Origin: Brucella pseudogrignonensis
GTDB taxonomy: Bacteria; Pseudomonadota; Alphaproteobacteria; Rhizobiales; Rhizobiaceae
DNA: 64,000 nucleotides
Direction: 5' to 3'
Assembly: GCF_032190615.1 (NCBI RefSeq)
Contig: NZ_JAVLAT010000002.1
Coordinates: 1,230,001 to 1,294,000, forward strand
The notes below the pieces were generated by a model that saw only the letters and a program-made list of their open reading frames with translations, ran no database searches and was not told where the DNA came from. Every line of letters begins with the position of its first letter. Position 1 is the first letter of the stretch. A program made the position numbers and the translations under genes. Shown one piece after another: positions 1 through 9,297 of this stretch.

Positions 1-1699
1 GGTTCTTCAGTCCTCGGAGCTCATTTTCCCGAATTTTGATGAACCAGATACCTTCATCCTTTGCGTAAACCACATCATCGACCATCAGGCCCGTAAATTC
101 GGCGCGTCTTGCGCCCAGATATGCGTAAAGCATTGGCACATAATAAAGGGACGAATGATATACGGCCTGCCCGAACTCCCGCATTTCCTGCGACATGGGC
201 CCGGCACAACCGGTGAACACCGGAATCTGGAAGATCGGTTCAACCTGCTCAGGGCCGGGTTTAGCGGTCAGCGCCCGAACGGATGCAAGGCTGCGTTTCT
301 TCGGCTTGATCCCTTTAAACGTGAACGCCCGTAACATGAAACCTGAGGCGACAAGATGGTTCAGGAACTGTTCGAGATTGCCGAGGTGGCGTCTGATGGT
401 CCCGCTAGACAAACCAACCTTGGGTGCTGGCAGATTGAGCTTTTGCGCGCGGATTATTTCCCGTTGCGTCGCCTCACGTAATTGCGCGGTCGTCATTGCC
501 ACGTAACGCGAACTGCTTCCCCATCTGGCAAGGATGTTATTGAAATGCTGGCGCAACGCCGCCAAGTGGGTCTGATTAATGCCGCTGCTCGTGAGAACAT
601 TATGCTCGTCCAGAATACCGCAGAAAATGCGAACGACTGTCTTGACGTCCTTTGCCGTGCCTTCGTTCCAGTTTTCACGGTTGTTGGCGATCAGAAGCTC
701 GCACTGCTTCATGAATTGCTTCACTGGCAGGTCCTCCCCAGCAAGCCCCATCATGTCAGATGCTGATACAGGAACAGGATTTTCCACAACTGGCTGTGGC
801 TGTGGCTGTGGCTGTGGCTGTGGCTGTGGCTGTGGCTGTGGCTGTGGCTGTGGCTGTGGCTGTGGCTGTGGCTGTGGCTGTGGCTGTGGCTGTGGAATGA
901 TATCCGGCACAGGTTCCACGTTTACAACCGAAACAATTGGTGCTGGCCGGGCAGGGTCTGGTTCAGCCTGCTCGTCAGGATAATCGATGAGATAGCGATC
1001 ATCGGTATCGAGCAGAACGTCTGCACGCGCTTTGAAATATTCAGCCTTGGCCTTCTCGAAATTAAGAATCGAATAAGACAGACCATGCTCTTGCATGAGA
1101 GCACGCATTTCGTCGACAAAGCGCGAAGATTCTGCATCCTGGCGTTCAGCACGATAAGATATCGCGATGCCGTGATGGAGGCTCTGCGGTACCTTCGATT
1201 GCTCCAGAAAGCGCCAACCCTGGCAGCTTTCCTCTTCAAACAAGACACGACGGGTGCCAAATTTTTCCAGAAGCCTGTAAGTCCAGCCTACTTCCAAATC
1301 CGCAGCCAGATTATCGATCTGATGGAAACCTGTCGGGGTGCGCTGGCCTGCAAATTGCAGGTTCTCCATATGATCATTCATCCGCGCGATTTCGGACTGA
1401 AACAATCGTTCGAGGGCTTCTTTCGACATCAATGCACTTCGCGGATTTTCTGCTATTTCAAACAGCATCAGATTAAGCTTGCGGGCCATACGACCAGCCT
1501 GCCGATGATCTGATTGTTTAAGGCTGAATGCAAGATGACGCGCGCCGATATGCTCGCTCATCCGTGCTGGAAGACGCGGACGCCAGTAAAAAATATTTGC
1601 GCGCCGCTGAAGATTTTGGACCTGATGTCTGACTGCCATAGGAAGCTCGCCGTTTGGAGCCACGAGACAAGCCGACCAAGGCGAATCAGCATGTGTCAT
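1..1699 (-). CDS. Site-specific tyrosine integrase with Pro-Gln repeat, C-terminus cut by window edge
   Basis: This reverse-strand frame stays open from an ATG at 1699 to the left edge, about 566 codons. A second in-frame ATG at 1639 begins [13 protein letters not shown], which resembles the N-terminal domain of DUF6538-type integrases (LQRR...YWRPRLP). The middle is a linker of about 17 Pro-Gln dipeptides at 791-892. After it come a helical core-binding region and the start of the catalytic domain, with [19 protein letters not shown] holding the first catalytic Arg and then [13 protein letters not shown]. The remaining catalytic His, Arg and Tyr would lie beyond the window. It probably recombines a mobile element. 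The ribosome-binding site is weak, so the start could be 1699 or 1639. Confidence 0.85.
791..892. repeat. Hexanucleotide microsatellite (about 17 units) inside the integrase gene
   Basis: The unit TGGCTG is repeated 17 times without interruption on the plus strand. Read on the minus strand it encodes Gln-Pro dipeptides inside the integrase. The unit is a multiple of three, so slippage would change linker length without breaking the frame. Confidence 0.95.
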
Positions 1700-1811
1700 A
1701 GCTCTGTGTCACAGTTTTGTGCACAGTCGGCGAAATAGAGAAAAGCTTGAGGATTCCCAGCCGGGAAACATTAAGTAAAATCAATAAGTCATTGATTTTA
1801 CGCATGATTTA

Positions 1812-1837
1812 TGGCTGGGGCGCCTGGATTCGAACCA
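1812..1837 (-). other. tRNA-Gln-like 3' fragment, probable attachment-site remnant
   Basis: The minus strand shows a tRNA 3' end: T-loop TTCGAAT, T-stem CCAGG, acceptor strand CGCCCCA, then GCCA. An acceptor beginning TGGGGCG and ending CGCCCCAGCCA is typical of tRNA-Gln. Sequence 5' of the T-arm does not continue as a tRNA, so this is a fragment and not a gene. It lies 113 bp upstream of the partial integrase. A fragment in this orientation would normally be the left end of an element extending right, but no intact tRNA-Gln occurs in the window. Confidence 0.6.
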
Positions 1838-2341
1838 TGAGTTCAAATACTATTAACAAACGCTTTCCCGCTTGGAATGACCCAATTAAGAGTCTGACGT
1901 ATATAACCTTCTGGCAGAACTCACGTGCCGATTATCATTTTAATTCTTACTATTGTTAAGTCTCTAAATCTCAACAAATCACACCGATAACGAACTCGAG
2001 CAAGATTCCGGGCGAATTTCAAACATTTTTGGCCTCAACTGCGAGCATTCCAGAATTACTAGCTATACATCTCGTCCAACGACAAAATTACGACTACGTA
2101 CACGTATAAAAAAAGCCCTTCGCGCAATGGACCAGCAGGGCCAAGCGGTTTTGAAGCGGGGACTTCATCCGCTCGTAAATATCATTGCACCATTTTGGAA
2201 AAACACAATCGAAGAGCTTTTTCAAAGCTATATGCCTGATGCAGTCATCGCAATTAAGAATACCTTGCCATCAGGCCGGAGTAGCTATCGACTGCATCGC
2301 GAACGTGAAATTCACTTTTCGCTGGGACGGCCAACATTTTT
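1838..2341. other. Gene-free interval
   Basis: No convincing gene is present. Short open frames here lack ribosome-binding sites and recognisable sequence. The interval separates the tRNA fragment from the 3' end of the helicase gene. Confidence 0.6.
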
Positions 2342-4687
2342 CTACTCCAACACATAAAAAAGGTCCCGTTTCAGCATTTCCTGCGTGGGTAATTGTTTGA
2401 ACGTTTGAAGAACAGAGGCTATTAGCGCTTGAGCGTCTGTAGCTTTGCGAAGATCAATGTCTGTCGCTAAAAGGCCGCAAAAAATGTTTGTTGTCTGCCT
2501 TGCCCGTGAAAGAGCTACATTCATTTTTGCGATGCATTGCTCATCTTCAAGACCATCAATTTCAAGTGGGAGCCGACCTGTTGGCGTCAATGCGACATTT
2601 AACGAAACCAGAACGCAATCTGCTTGCCTGCCTTGGACATCCTCCGGTAATCCAACGAAAGCCAACTCGCTCATTCCTGCTTTTTGTAGCGCGGCCTTTA
2701 TTGCGTTGAGCTGCTTTTGGCTAAAGGCGACGACACCCAAAGTTGATCGCTCTGACCATAACCTCCGAGCTGCGTTCACTAATGCGCGAACCTCAGCCCT
2801 ATTAACTCCGTCGCGTTTGTGGCCCACAGCCATATAATGCAGTTTACTTAGACGATTACCCTTGAGTTGCATTTCCAGGCCGTTGTCGTAGCTGAATATA
2901 TTGGACCAGGTCATGAGATCGCGATTTATTGCACGATAGTTTTTTCGCAAATGCAACGTGGAAAAACCAGATGCGCGCGCAACGTCGAATACGGAGTTAC
3001 GGCAGGTGATTTGCGCGGGATCTCCAAGAATGACCAGTTGGAACGGAGAATTATATAAACTGATCTCAAAGTTGAGCCGTGACGCATCATCGATAATCAA
3101 CACATCCGTAATATCCCCGGGCGGTCTTATAAAATCAGCCTCAACGACAGGCCTATTCGGAGAGGAAAGAAAATCTGGTGCGTCAGATCGATTGTCGGAT
3201 TTTAGTTTTGGGCCAAAAATGAGATATTGCTCTTCCCGTGCCCAGCCTATTGGAAATGTATTTCTGACTTGTTCGCTCATGAAGGCGTGACATCGCTTCT
3301 CAATGACATCAAGCGTGTCGGTGCCAGCCATAACTTTCACTCTTTTTCCGTTGGACAGGCAATAATTGACGATCCGCGGAATCATCTCGGTTTTGCCACT
3401 TCCAGTCGGGCCGTCAATTATAAACGAGCGTCCAGCATCAATCGTCAACAATGCTTGTCGAAGCTCGTCGTTATAAAATTTCCAAGACGAAGGATTGCAA
3501 CGCCTGTGCATAACGTTTGATATGAGCGCCAATAAACCAGGATCAATATCCTGAGAGCGAGTGGAATGAGACTGTCGATCAGATTCAATCAAATCGGGCT
3601 GCACCTTAAGTTCACCCTCGCTAACAATATCACCGACAAGGTAAAACCCTGCCAGATGGGGCAGTGTGTGAGCACGACCATCATGTAATGGCTTGAGGAG
3701 GCTTTCACCGCTTTCTGTTAACTGTGGCTCACCAGTTCGGTCAAGAAAAGCGTTCGCACTAGGTTCTAGTCTCGCCATAACGGCACCTGACTTCAACGCG
3801 TTTTCAAGATAGAGATCAGTAATCTCGCGTCGATTATGACGATAGTCGCCTTCGTTAAAACGCGGAGCAACTTCGCCTGATTTAGGCGCCCTTAAGGAAC
3901 CCAAAAAATGATAATCGATTGAACCGTTAAGATACTGAAAATCGCCAGTCTTGCCAACCAACCTGAAACAGTTTGCTTGGCTCACTCCATCCCCAAGCAA
4001 TGCTTCCGTCCTACTGAATACTGACTGTCTAACACCAGCCAATTCACGAATAGCGCGACACTCACAGGGAGCAAAAACGACGAACTCATCTTGATCATCG
4101 CATACAATATCTTCGCTTGAGGAACCCGATGCTCGTTCGACATGAACGCCTTTTATGACAATATGTTCTCTGCCATCTTTACACATGAGGCGCGCATATT
4201 CATGCCCGTTCAAAATATTTCTCTTGGCTTTTATTTTCGCCGGATTTTTTTCCAGCCATGCAAAACCCTCGCGAATAGAACCGATCTCGCTTTGCAATTT
4301 TAAAACTGCTTCCTCATATTTCTGACGTGCCCGTTCCAAACGTAGCTTTAAATTTTCTCTTCGCTTTTGCAAAATTGCGCTGTATCGGGTCGGACTTATT
4401 CTCTGTCCCCACGGATAAATTTCTTCATTTTGCCGTTTAGAAAACCGCTTTTTATTTCGGTGACTTTCGTGCCATTGGACAATTAATTTTTCCTCCGCTT
4501 CAATTGCCGCGATCTTTTCAGGCCATTCCTCCCGCGCTTTCGAATATGCCTTCTCTTTAATAATTACCGTTTGTGCGAGACGCTTATGGCGAGCTTCAAT
4601 ACGGCGCTGATATTCAGCCTTCGACAAAGTTTTATGAAAATTATCGGGAGCATTTCGCTTTGAGCGATCGTCGACGAGATCAGACAT
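2342..4687 (-). CDS. Superfamily 1 (Upf1/DUF4011-like) helicase, possible defence protein
   Basis: This is a predicted 781-residue ATP-dependent helicase. ATG 4687 is chosen because GGGAG lies five to six bases upstream. The first ~150 residues are highly charged and probably coiled-coil. A middle region of ~250 residues has no recognised family. The motor has Walker A GPTGSGKT (about residue 425), Walker B VLIIDDAS (about 527), ILGDPAQ (motif III-like), then VQGRQADCVLVSL and NVALSRARQ (motifs V-VI, about 700-725). The C-terminal pattern matches AAA_11/AAA_12 helicases, which often occur in antiphage loci. It stands alone in an AT-rich island between two integrases. The defence role is inferred from context only. 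Confidence 0.75.
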   Translation of the reverse strand: MSDLVDDRSKRNAPDNFHKTLSKAEYQRRIEARHKRLAQTVIIKEKAYSKAREEWPEKIAAIEAEEKLIVQWHESHRNKKRFSKRQNEEIYPWGQRISPTRYSAILQKRRENLKLRLERARQKYEEAVLKLQSEIGSIREGFAWLEKNPAKIKAKRNILNGHEYARLMCKDGREHIVIKGVHVERASGSSSEDIVCDDQDEFVVFAPCECRAIRELAGVRQSVFSRTEALLGDGVSQANCFRLVGKTGDFQYLNGSIDYHFLGSLRAPKSGEVAPRFNEGDYRHNRREITDLYLENALKSGAVMARLEPSANAFLDRTGEPQLTESGESLLKPLHDGRAHTLPHLAGFYLVGDIVSEGELKVQPDLIESDRQSHSTRSQDIDPGLLALISNVMHRRCNPSSWKFYNDELRQALLTIDAGRSFIIDGPTGSGKTEMIPRIVNYCLSNGKRVKVMAGTDTLDVIEKRCHAFMSEQVRNTFPIGWAREEQYLIFGPKLKSDNRSDAPDFLSSPNRPVVEADFIRPPGDITDVLIIDDASRLNFEISLYNSPFQLVILGDPAQITCRNSVFDVARASGFSTLHLRKNYRAINRDLMTWSNIFSYDNGLEMQLKGNRLSKLHYMAVGHKRDGVNRAEVRALVNAARRLWSERSTLGVVAFSQKQLNAIKAALQKAGMSELAFVGLPEDVQGRQADCVLVSLNVALTPTGRLPLEIDGLEDEQCIAKMNVALSRARQTTNIFCGLLATDIDLRKATDAQALIASVLQTFKQLPTQEMLKRDLFYVLE

Positions 4688-5278
4688 TTGCACTCCCTTG
4701 CTACAATATCGAATGCCGCAGTAAAAAAATGGCCCGCCGATATCGGAAAATAATTCACGTCATTCGGACCAAAAATTTTTGCCAAGCCATTTCCAACATG
4801 CGCTACAAATGCGGCGCAGCGTGGCAAAAGGTGTGCCTCTTTTGATCAATCCAGAATGCTAACAGCTACATTATGCCATCATAAAGCCGTTATGAAAAGT
4901 ATAAATAGTTAAAGAGAATTTTTGATCTACGCGATTTAATGTTTCATCAAATCTGTATAAATTACTTATAAATCAAATTAAATTCATCAGAAAAGGCAAG
5001 TTTCAGCGGAAGCTCTTCGCTGGTAGAATTCTGTCAAACAATATACAGCATTGTTTCATTTGTTCAATTATATGCAATAAAATGGCGAATAATTAGAACA
5101 TATATTACAAACACGCATAATTTCGATCACAAAGATGATAGCAATTCCATAGATGTTAGTGTATAAGTCGTATAATATCCACTTCTTACGCTTCATCAAT
5201 CATAAGATTAAGATTACCGTGAGTTACTTTATTATCATAACCGTATGTGAAATCGGTATCACAGGAGCGTGAACCGGC

Positions 5279-5325
5279 TCCAAGCGTCCTTCTGGGGCTT
5301 TAAAACGGACGCGAGGTCGCAATTT
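5279..5325. other. Inverted repeat next to a nick-like motif; candidate oriT remnant
   Basis: GCGTCC and GGACGC form an inverted repeat with a loop of about 19 bases. A few bases further is TCGCAATTTTAA, whose complement TTAAAATTGCGACC loosely resembles the RSF1010/Ti-plasmid class of nic region (AATTGCGCCCT-like). The nearby DUF736 gene supports a conjugative-element origin. No relaxase gene is visible, so the call is weak. Confidence 0.2.
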
Positions 5326-5605
5326 TAAGTTTTTAAAGGGCTCATTTTCTAAGAAAACCCATATTTCTAGGGGATTTTCTCAATTCGGAGGGCTCAATAC
5401 CTCAAAAGTGCCGCCAAGCGTCACCTTTGATCTGTTTTTCGTGCCTTTTTACGCCTCGAAAAGAAACGCGATTGCGTTTTTTTCATCGAAATCCCGCGCT
5501 GCCATCGGCAGCACACTTGCGTGTGGCGGGATCTAAAATAGTGGCGGCGAATACTTAGAAAAGTAAAGAAATACTATGCCTGATCTTAGAGGATAGATTC
5601 CGGGA

Positions 5606-6021
5606 ATTCTGGCAAGTTTCAGCGAAGATTTTGAGCGTGAAAAGAGTAAGTCTACAAAAAAAGCCCAGCTTCCCTTTATCTGAAGCGTTATCCTTATTTC
5701 TGATTTGTTCCATTTTTGAAGTTGCAACGAGCGGAGTATTTGTTTTCGAAAATGCGGAAAAGGAAGTTTTCATAGCCAACCTAATTTAGAATTTTGCACA
5801 TTTGAACAGCGGATTGATTTTCAGTTTCAGCAAAATTTCGAACATGGGAAAAACCGATTTGTATGAAAATTCTCAGCTTCCATTTATCTTAATCCGTATT
5901 CTATTTTTAATTTGTTCCGTTTTTGAAATTTCAACGAGAGGGGTAAGCGCTTTCGAAAATGCGGAAAAGGAATTTTTTATAGCCAACCAAACCAGGAATT
6001 TTACTCATACGAAAAGCGGGC
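5606..6021. repeat. Two imperfect tandem copies of a ~208-bp unit
   Basis: Matching blocks recur at a constant offset of 208 bases: AGTTTCAGC at 5615 and 5823, CAGCTTCC at 5666 and 5874, and later TTCGAAAATGCGGAAAAGGAA and ATAGCCAACC in both copies. Copies are clearly diverged. No terminal inverted repeats were seen. A short match to the start of the unit (GGCAAGTTTCAGCG) also occurs near 4995. Confidence 0.8.
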
Positions 6022-6202
6022 TAATTTTTATTTTAAAGGATCGATCTGTGATCTCTTTTAGTTTTTATTTCCCGAAAAAAGTTTGATTAGCGCGTACGAG
6101 ATCTGAGAAGCGCGCAGTCATTCATGATGAGATTGGAAGTTTTTAGGTTTCAGTTTTGCTGGGCCAGGCTTTCGCTCGTTTGAAATTATAAGGAGTTTTG
6201 AA

Positions 6203-6520
6203 ATGCGAATAATTGGAATGTTTGATCAGCGCGGCAGCAGCTTTGTTGGTCAGATGGAATTGATCGGACAGACAATTGATTTGGTTTTCTGGCCGCGTGA
6301 AAAGAAAGGAGAATTCAGTCCAGATTACGATATTTATAAAAAGAGCTTTGTCGTGGGTTCTGCCTGGTGTAGGAAAACCTTAGATACGGAAAAGAATTAT
6401 CTCTCCGTTAAATTCGACGATCCGAGCTGGGTCGCACCGATTTACGCGCGGCTTCTCGATAAGGATACAGACGTCAAATATGCCCTCGTCTGGCAACGCC
6501 CACGTGCCAAATCCGTTTAA
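6203..6520 (+). CDS. DUF736 family protein
   Basis: This is a 105-residue protein. It has the DUF736 pattern: an N-terminal IGMF, a central VGSAWCRKT, then YLSVKFDDPSWVAPIYARL and a C-terminal YALVWQRP. AAGGAG lies seven to eight bases before the ATG. DUF736 proteins are small and poorly characterised, and are common in integrative conjugative elements and plasmids of alphaproteobacteria near transfer genes. Its presence marks the surrounding DNA as conjugative-element derived. No transfer genes remain beside it here. Confidence 0.85.
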   Translation: MRIIGMFDQRGSSFVGQMELIGQTIDLVFWPREKKGEFSPDYDIYKKSFVVGSAWCRKTLDTEKNYLSVKFDDPSWVAPIYARLLDKDTDVKYALVWQRPRAKSV

Positions 6521-6775
6521 CCTTTTCGAGATATTCCTGACCGCCAATCTCATTCATATTCTTTGCGTCTGACAACTCGTCGACAGCTTTCAGCTGCTCG
6601 ACCATTTTGAGGCAACAAGCCAAAGCTGCCGTCTGATCCTTCAGCGTGCTGCCCTCCTCGCCTCCCCTTCCAAAAAGATAGATCGCGCAATTTATCGAAC
6701 TTTGTCTGAAGCACTACCGCTTCCGGCATGCCTTTGCGCGCGGTTCGCCAGCTTTCATCAAAACCATCAAATCAA
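6521..6775 (-). pseudogene. Frameshifted gene remnant
   Basis: Two minus-strand frames look protein-like but do not join. The upstream part reads FDESWRTARKGMPEAVVLQ then KFDKLRD; the downstream part reads EEGSTLKDQTAALACCLKM, VEQLKAVDELSDAKNMNEI and GGQEYLEK. The switch lies near the purine/pyrimidine runs at about 6655-6690, and a stop precedes the first part. There is no good start. The family is not recognised. Confidence 0.35.
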
Positions 6776-6800
6776 CTGACAATCAGAAAGACTGAATTTT

Positions 6801-7796
6801 ATGAAAACCGGAAATACCAATATCCAACTCACCATCTCATTTGATGCGGACAATGAACCAAAATCCGCGACCTTGCGCATTGAACTAGGGCAAGCCCAGA
6901 TTTCCATGCCCCTCCCCGACGGTCTTCGCTTTGAGGGTGAAAATCCCCTGAGCATCAGCCTGTCTTTTCCCAACAATTTCATTCTTAATAAAGAAGCTCC
7001 TCATGCAAACTGTTCACCAGACACCGAAACCTCGCACGAAACCATCACGTCAACGGCCGCGCAGAACAAAACAGATAAAAAGCAACTGCTATTGCCGTCT
7101 CCCCGTTCATCAAAAGCGCCATCCCACTATCAAACCCAATGGCCGGTGATTGGCGGGGATGATCTCCTGCTTGAGACCGCAGACGTTTTTAATTCGAAAG
7201 TATTCTCTGACAAATTTGTGCCTGGCATCAAACGACACATCTATATCGCCGGCTGCGATGGTCTCAGAGACCTTAAAAGACAGCTCAGCATTCCGATCTT
7301 CAAGGTTGGAGAATGTGGCGAAGGTCGTATTGCAGACCGGATCAAGCAGCAGAGCAAAGACCGGTACGGGTCCTATTACAAGCTCGATGGTGATTGGCCG
7401 GTGCAAGATGAAGGCTATGATGATTATTCTGCCCTTCAGATTTATCTGCCGGAAACGCTGCATGAGAAGAGTCCGGTTCGCTCTTTAACACGGGGTTTAT
7501 CCGTCACCCTCCCCCACGACATGAGCCGCCAGCAATTCAGTCGCGGCTTTCAAAAGCGGCTAGCGTCGTGCAGCTGGCTTAATTGGCGCAAAACAGATGA
7601 TGCCATTGATCACTTTGAACGCAAGAACATTAATCAGGATATCATCGACCGCTATACGGATTATGGCGTCGGTGGTGGAGTGGATATAACACAAGCGACC
7701 GAGCTCTACTGCATTCGCAATGAAAATCCAGACGACTGCAAGCGGCTTATCGCCATCATCGAGAATGTCATTCTCGAGCATATGGGTTTGATCTAA
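6801..7796 (+). CDS. Hypothetical protein, possible GIY-YIG/T5orf172-like segment
   Basis: This is a 331-residue protein of unknown function. Residues 1-90 are polar. The central region contains RHIYIAGCDG, then PIFKVGECGEGRIADRIKQQ and YGSYYKLDGDW. That order (an aromatic-Tyr-Ile strand, a Lys-Val-Gly strand, a conserved Arg on a helix) is reminiscent of GIY-YIG or T5orf172 nuclease-like domains. A conserved catalytic Glu could not be assigned. It is the only intact sizeable gene between DUF736 and the AlpA regulator. The ribosome-binding site (AGAAAG) is weak. The family suggestion is tentative. Confidence 0.6.
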   Translation: MKTGNTNIQLTISFDADNEPKSATLRIELGQAQISMPLPDGLRFEGENPLSISLSFPNNFILNKEAPHANCSPDTETSHETITSTAAQNKTDKKQLLLPSPRSSKAPSHYQTQWPVIGGDDLLLETADVFNSKVFSDKFVPGIKRHIYIAGCDGLRDLKRQLSIPIFKVGECGEGRIADRIKQQSKDRYGSYYKLDGDWPVQDEGYDDYSALQIYLPETLHEKSPVRSLTRGLSVTLPHDMSRQQFSRGFQKRLASCSWLNWRKTDDAIDHFERKNINQDIIDRYTDYGVGGGVDITQATELYCIRNENPDDCKRLIAIIENVILEHMGLI

Positions 7797-8946
7797 CCGT
7801 GCGAGATCCATATACAGCTAACCCAGCTGCAATTCGAAATGGATCGAACGCTTCACATTAAAGCTGTTGGTCGAAATAATGTTTGCAACAGGCCTAGTCC
7901 GCTCGGCCTGTTGCGTAAAGCCAAGTATATAAGTTCAGCTCGCCACTGAAAAATAAAATTGCTGGGTAATTTTATGACGATGGCGAGACGATTCGGTAAA
8001 TTAGATGATCAATAATCGCCATCTTTATTAATAATATCGAATAAAGCGTACGATCACTTTATTGTGAATGGGGTGCAATAGGTCCTAAAATTGAAACTCG
8101 CATTAAACTAAATTGAAATTGCAATATCCAAAGCCGCCGCAAAAATACGATTAAATCTCGTTGTTGAATTTATTTTTGAAATTTTTTAAGTTTTTATAAA
8201 TCGCTTTCACCGTGATTATAACCAACTGGCGATCACCGTTTAAAATTTAATATGTTCTTAAATTTTTCTGCTAAATCTGCAATACCGATTAAAAATTCTT
8301 AAATAATCGCAATAAGGAAACATTTTAAAAATTATTTAATGAACTTAACTAAGCGATTCAAGGACTTGACAGCAATCTTATTTTAATATTGACAATAAAT
8401 GGAAAATGTTGCAGCTCGGTAAAATAACTATTTTATTTTTTTGCAAAATTTCAAGTTCCGTCATGGTATTCATGTAAATAAAAATTAAAATTATGGGGAC
8501 AAAACGTATTTCACACGAGAAAACATCAAATGTTTCTACGAATAATTGAGCGCATTTTCGCAACTGTATTTTCGTGGCGAAAATAAGTCAAAAAAGCCAC
8601 GGTCAGCAGCCTTTCAGATGTTGAAGTGACATTTTAATAAATAAAATCAGCATCTTAATTCGAAATAAAAATATCAAGAGAACGGGAAACAAAGATCCCG
8701 TTACTGACCCTTGCTTTTAAACAACTTGCAAAACACACTATAAAGGAGGCGACGAACCAAGATAGTCCGCCGCCTCAAGATGGTTCATCCATCCATAGCT
8801 AAAAGGCCAGGGCGAACAACATATGCATTGTGCACGATATAACATGTTGCGATAAAGGCAACAGGCAACAAGTCGCAAGGTCGTGCGTACGATCTGGTCT
8901 GCTGGCTATGTATGGATCGACTGATATTAACAGCAGGAGTTTATCC
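7797..8946. other. 1.1-kb AT-rich interval without genes
   Basis: The sequence is very AT-rich, dense in stop codons and has no supported gene on either strand. A small inverted repeat (AACGGGA...TCCCGTT) lies near 8680-8703. It may carry regulatory or recombination sequence for the island. Confidence 0.6.
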
Positions 8947-9174
8947 ATGCATACCGATAAAGAAAATCTATTTAGCGACATCACCGGAAGTCCAATAAAT
9001 TTCCGTTTGCTGGCACTGCCGGAGGTCATGCGGCTGACAGGCCTTGGGCGTGCCACCATTTATAAATGGATGTCAGAGGGAAGATTTCCACAATCCCTGA
9101 AACTCGGAGGCAGCTCTGTCAGGTGGAGATCTGATGAAATGGAATATTGGATCTCCACACTACCTCGGCATTGA
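8947..9174 (+). CDS. AlpA-family DNA-binding regulator
   Basis: This is a 75-residue protein with the AlpA/MerR-like winged helix-turn-helix: LLALPEVMRLTGLGRATIYK, then FPQSLKLGGSSVRWRSDEME. ATG 8947 has AGGAG seven bases upstream, so it is preferred over earlier in-frame starts. AlpA-type proteins regulate excision or integrase genes of P4-like elements. Here it converges on a P4-type integrase with a terminator between them, so a role in excision control is likely. Confidence 0.85.
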   Translation: MHTDKENLFSDITGSPINFRLLALPEVMRLTGLGRATIYKWMSEGRFPQSLKLGGSSVRWRSDEMEYWISTLPRH

Positions 9175-9196
9175 AGCAATGTCTTAGGCCAAAACG

Positions 9197-9240
9197 AAAG
9201 CGCGTCGCAATTCAGTCTATTCAAGCGACGCGCTTTATCT
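9197..9240. terminator. Terminator hairpin after alpA
   Basis: A perfect 12-bp stem (AAAGCGCGTCGC with GCGACGCGCTTT) with a 16-base loop lies 23 bases after the alpA-like gene and between convergent genes. It could act in both directions. Confidence 0.7.
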
Positions 9241-9297
9241 CTTCATATTTCAGCATGTCGTCGCCTTAGAACCGCCACGCACCTTTAAAAAAACACT

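Larger units (their letters stand above)
4688..6202. other. 1.5-kb AT-rich non-coding interval
   Basis: No credible gene is seen. The stretch contains a GC-richer block with an inverted repeat (5279-5325) and a tandem imperfect repeat (about 5606-6021), listed separately. The few open frames here are created by the repeat and lack ribosome-binding sites. Confidence 0.6.

Noticed and set aside
579..983. Plus-strand frame with a Gly-Cys repeat
   Set aside because: It is the shadow of the minus-strand Pro-Gln repeat of the integrase.
5802..6086. 94-residue frame across the tandem repeat
   Set aside because: No ribosome-binding site or homology, and the frame is not kept in the other repeat copy.
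8378..8563. Small minus-strand frame in the AT-rich interval
   Set aside because: No ribosome-binding site and composition like its non-coding surroundings.
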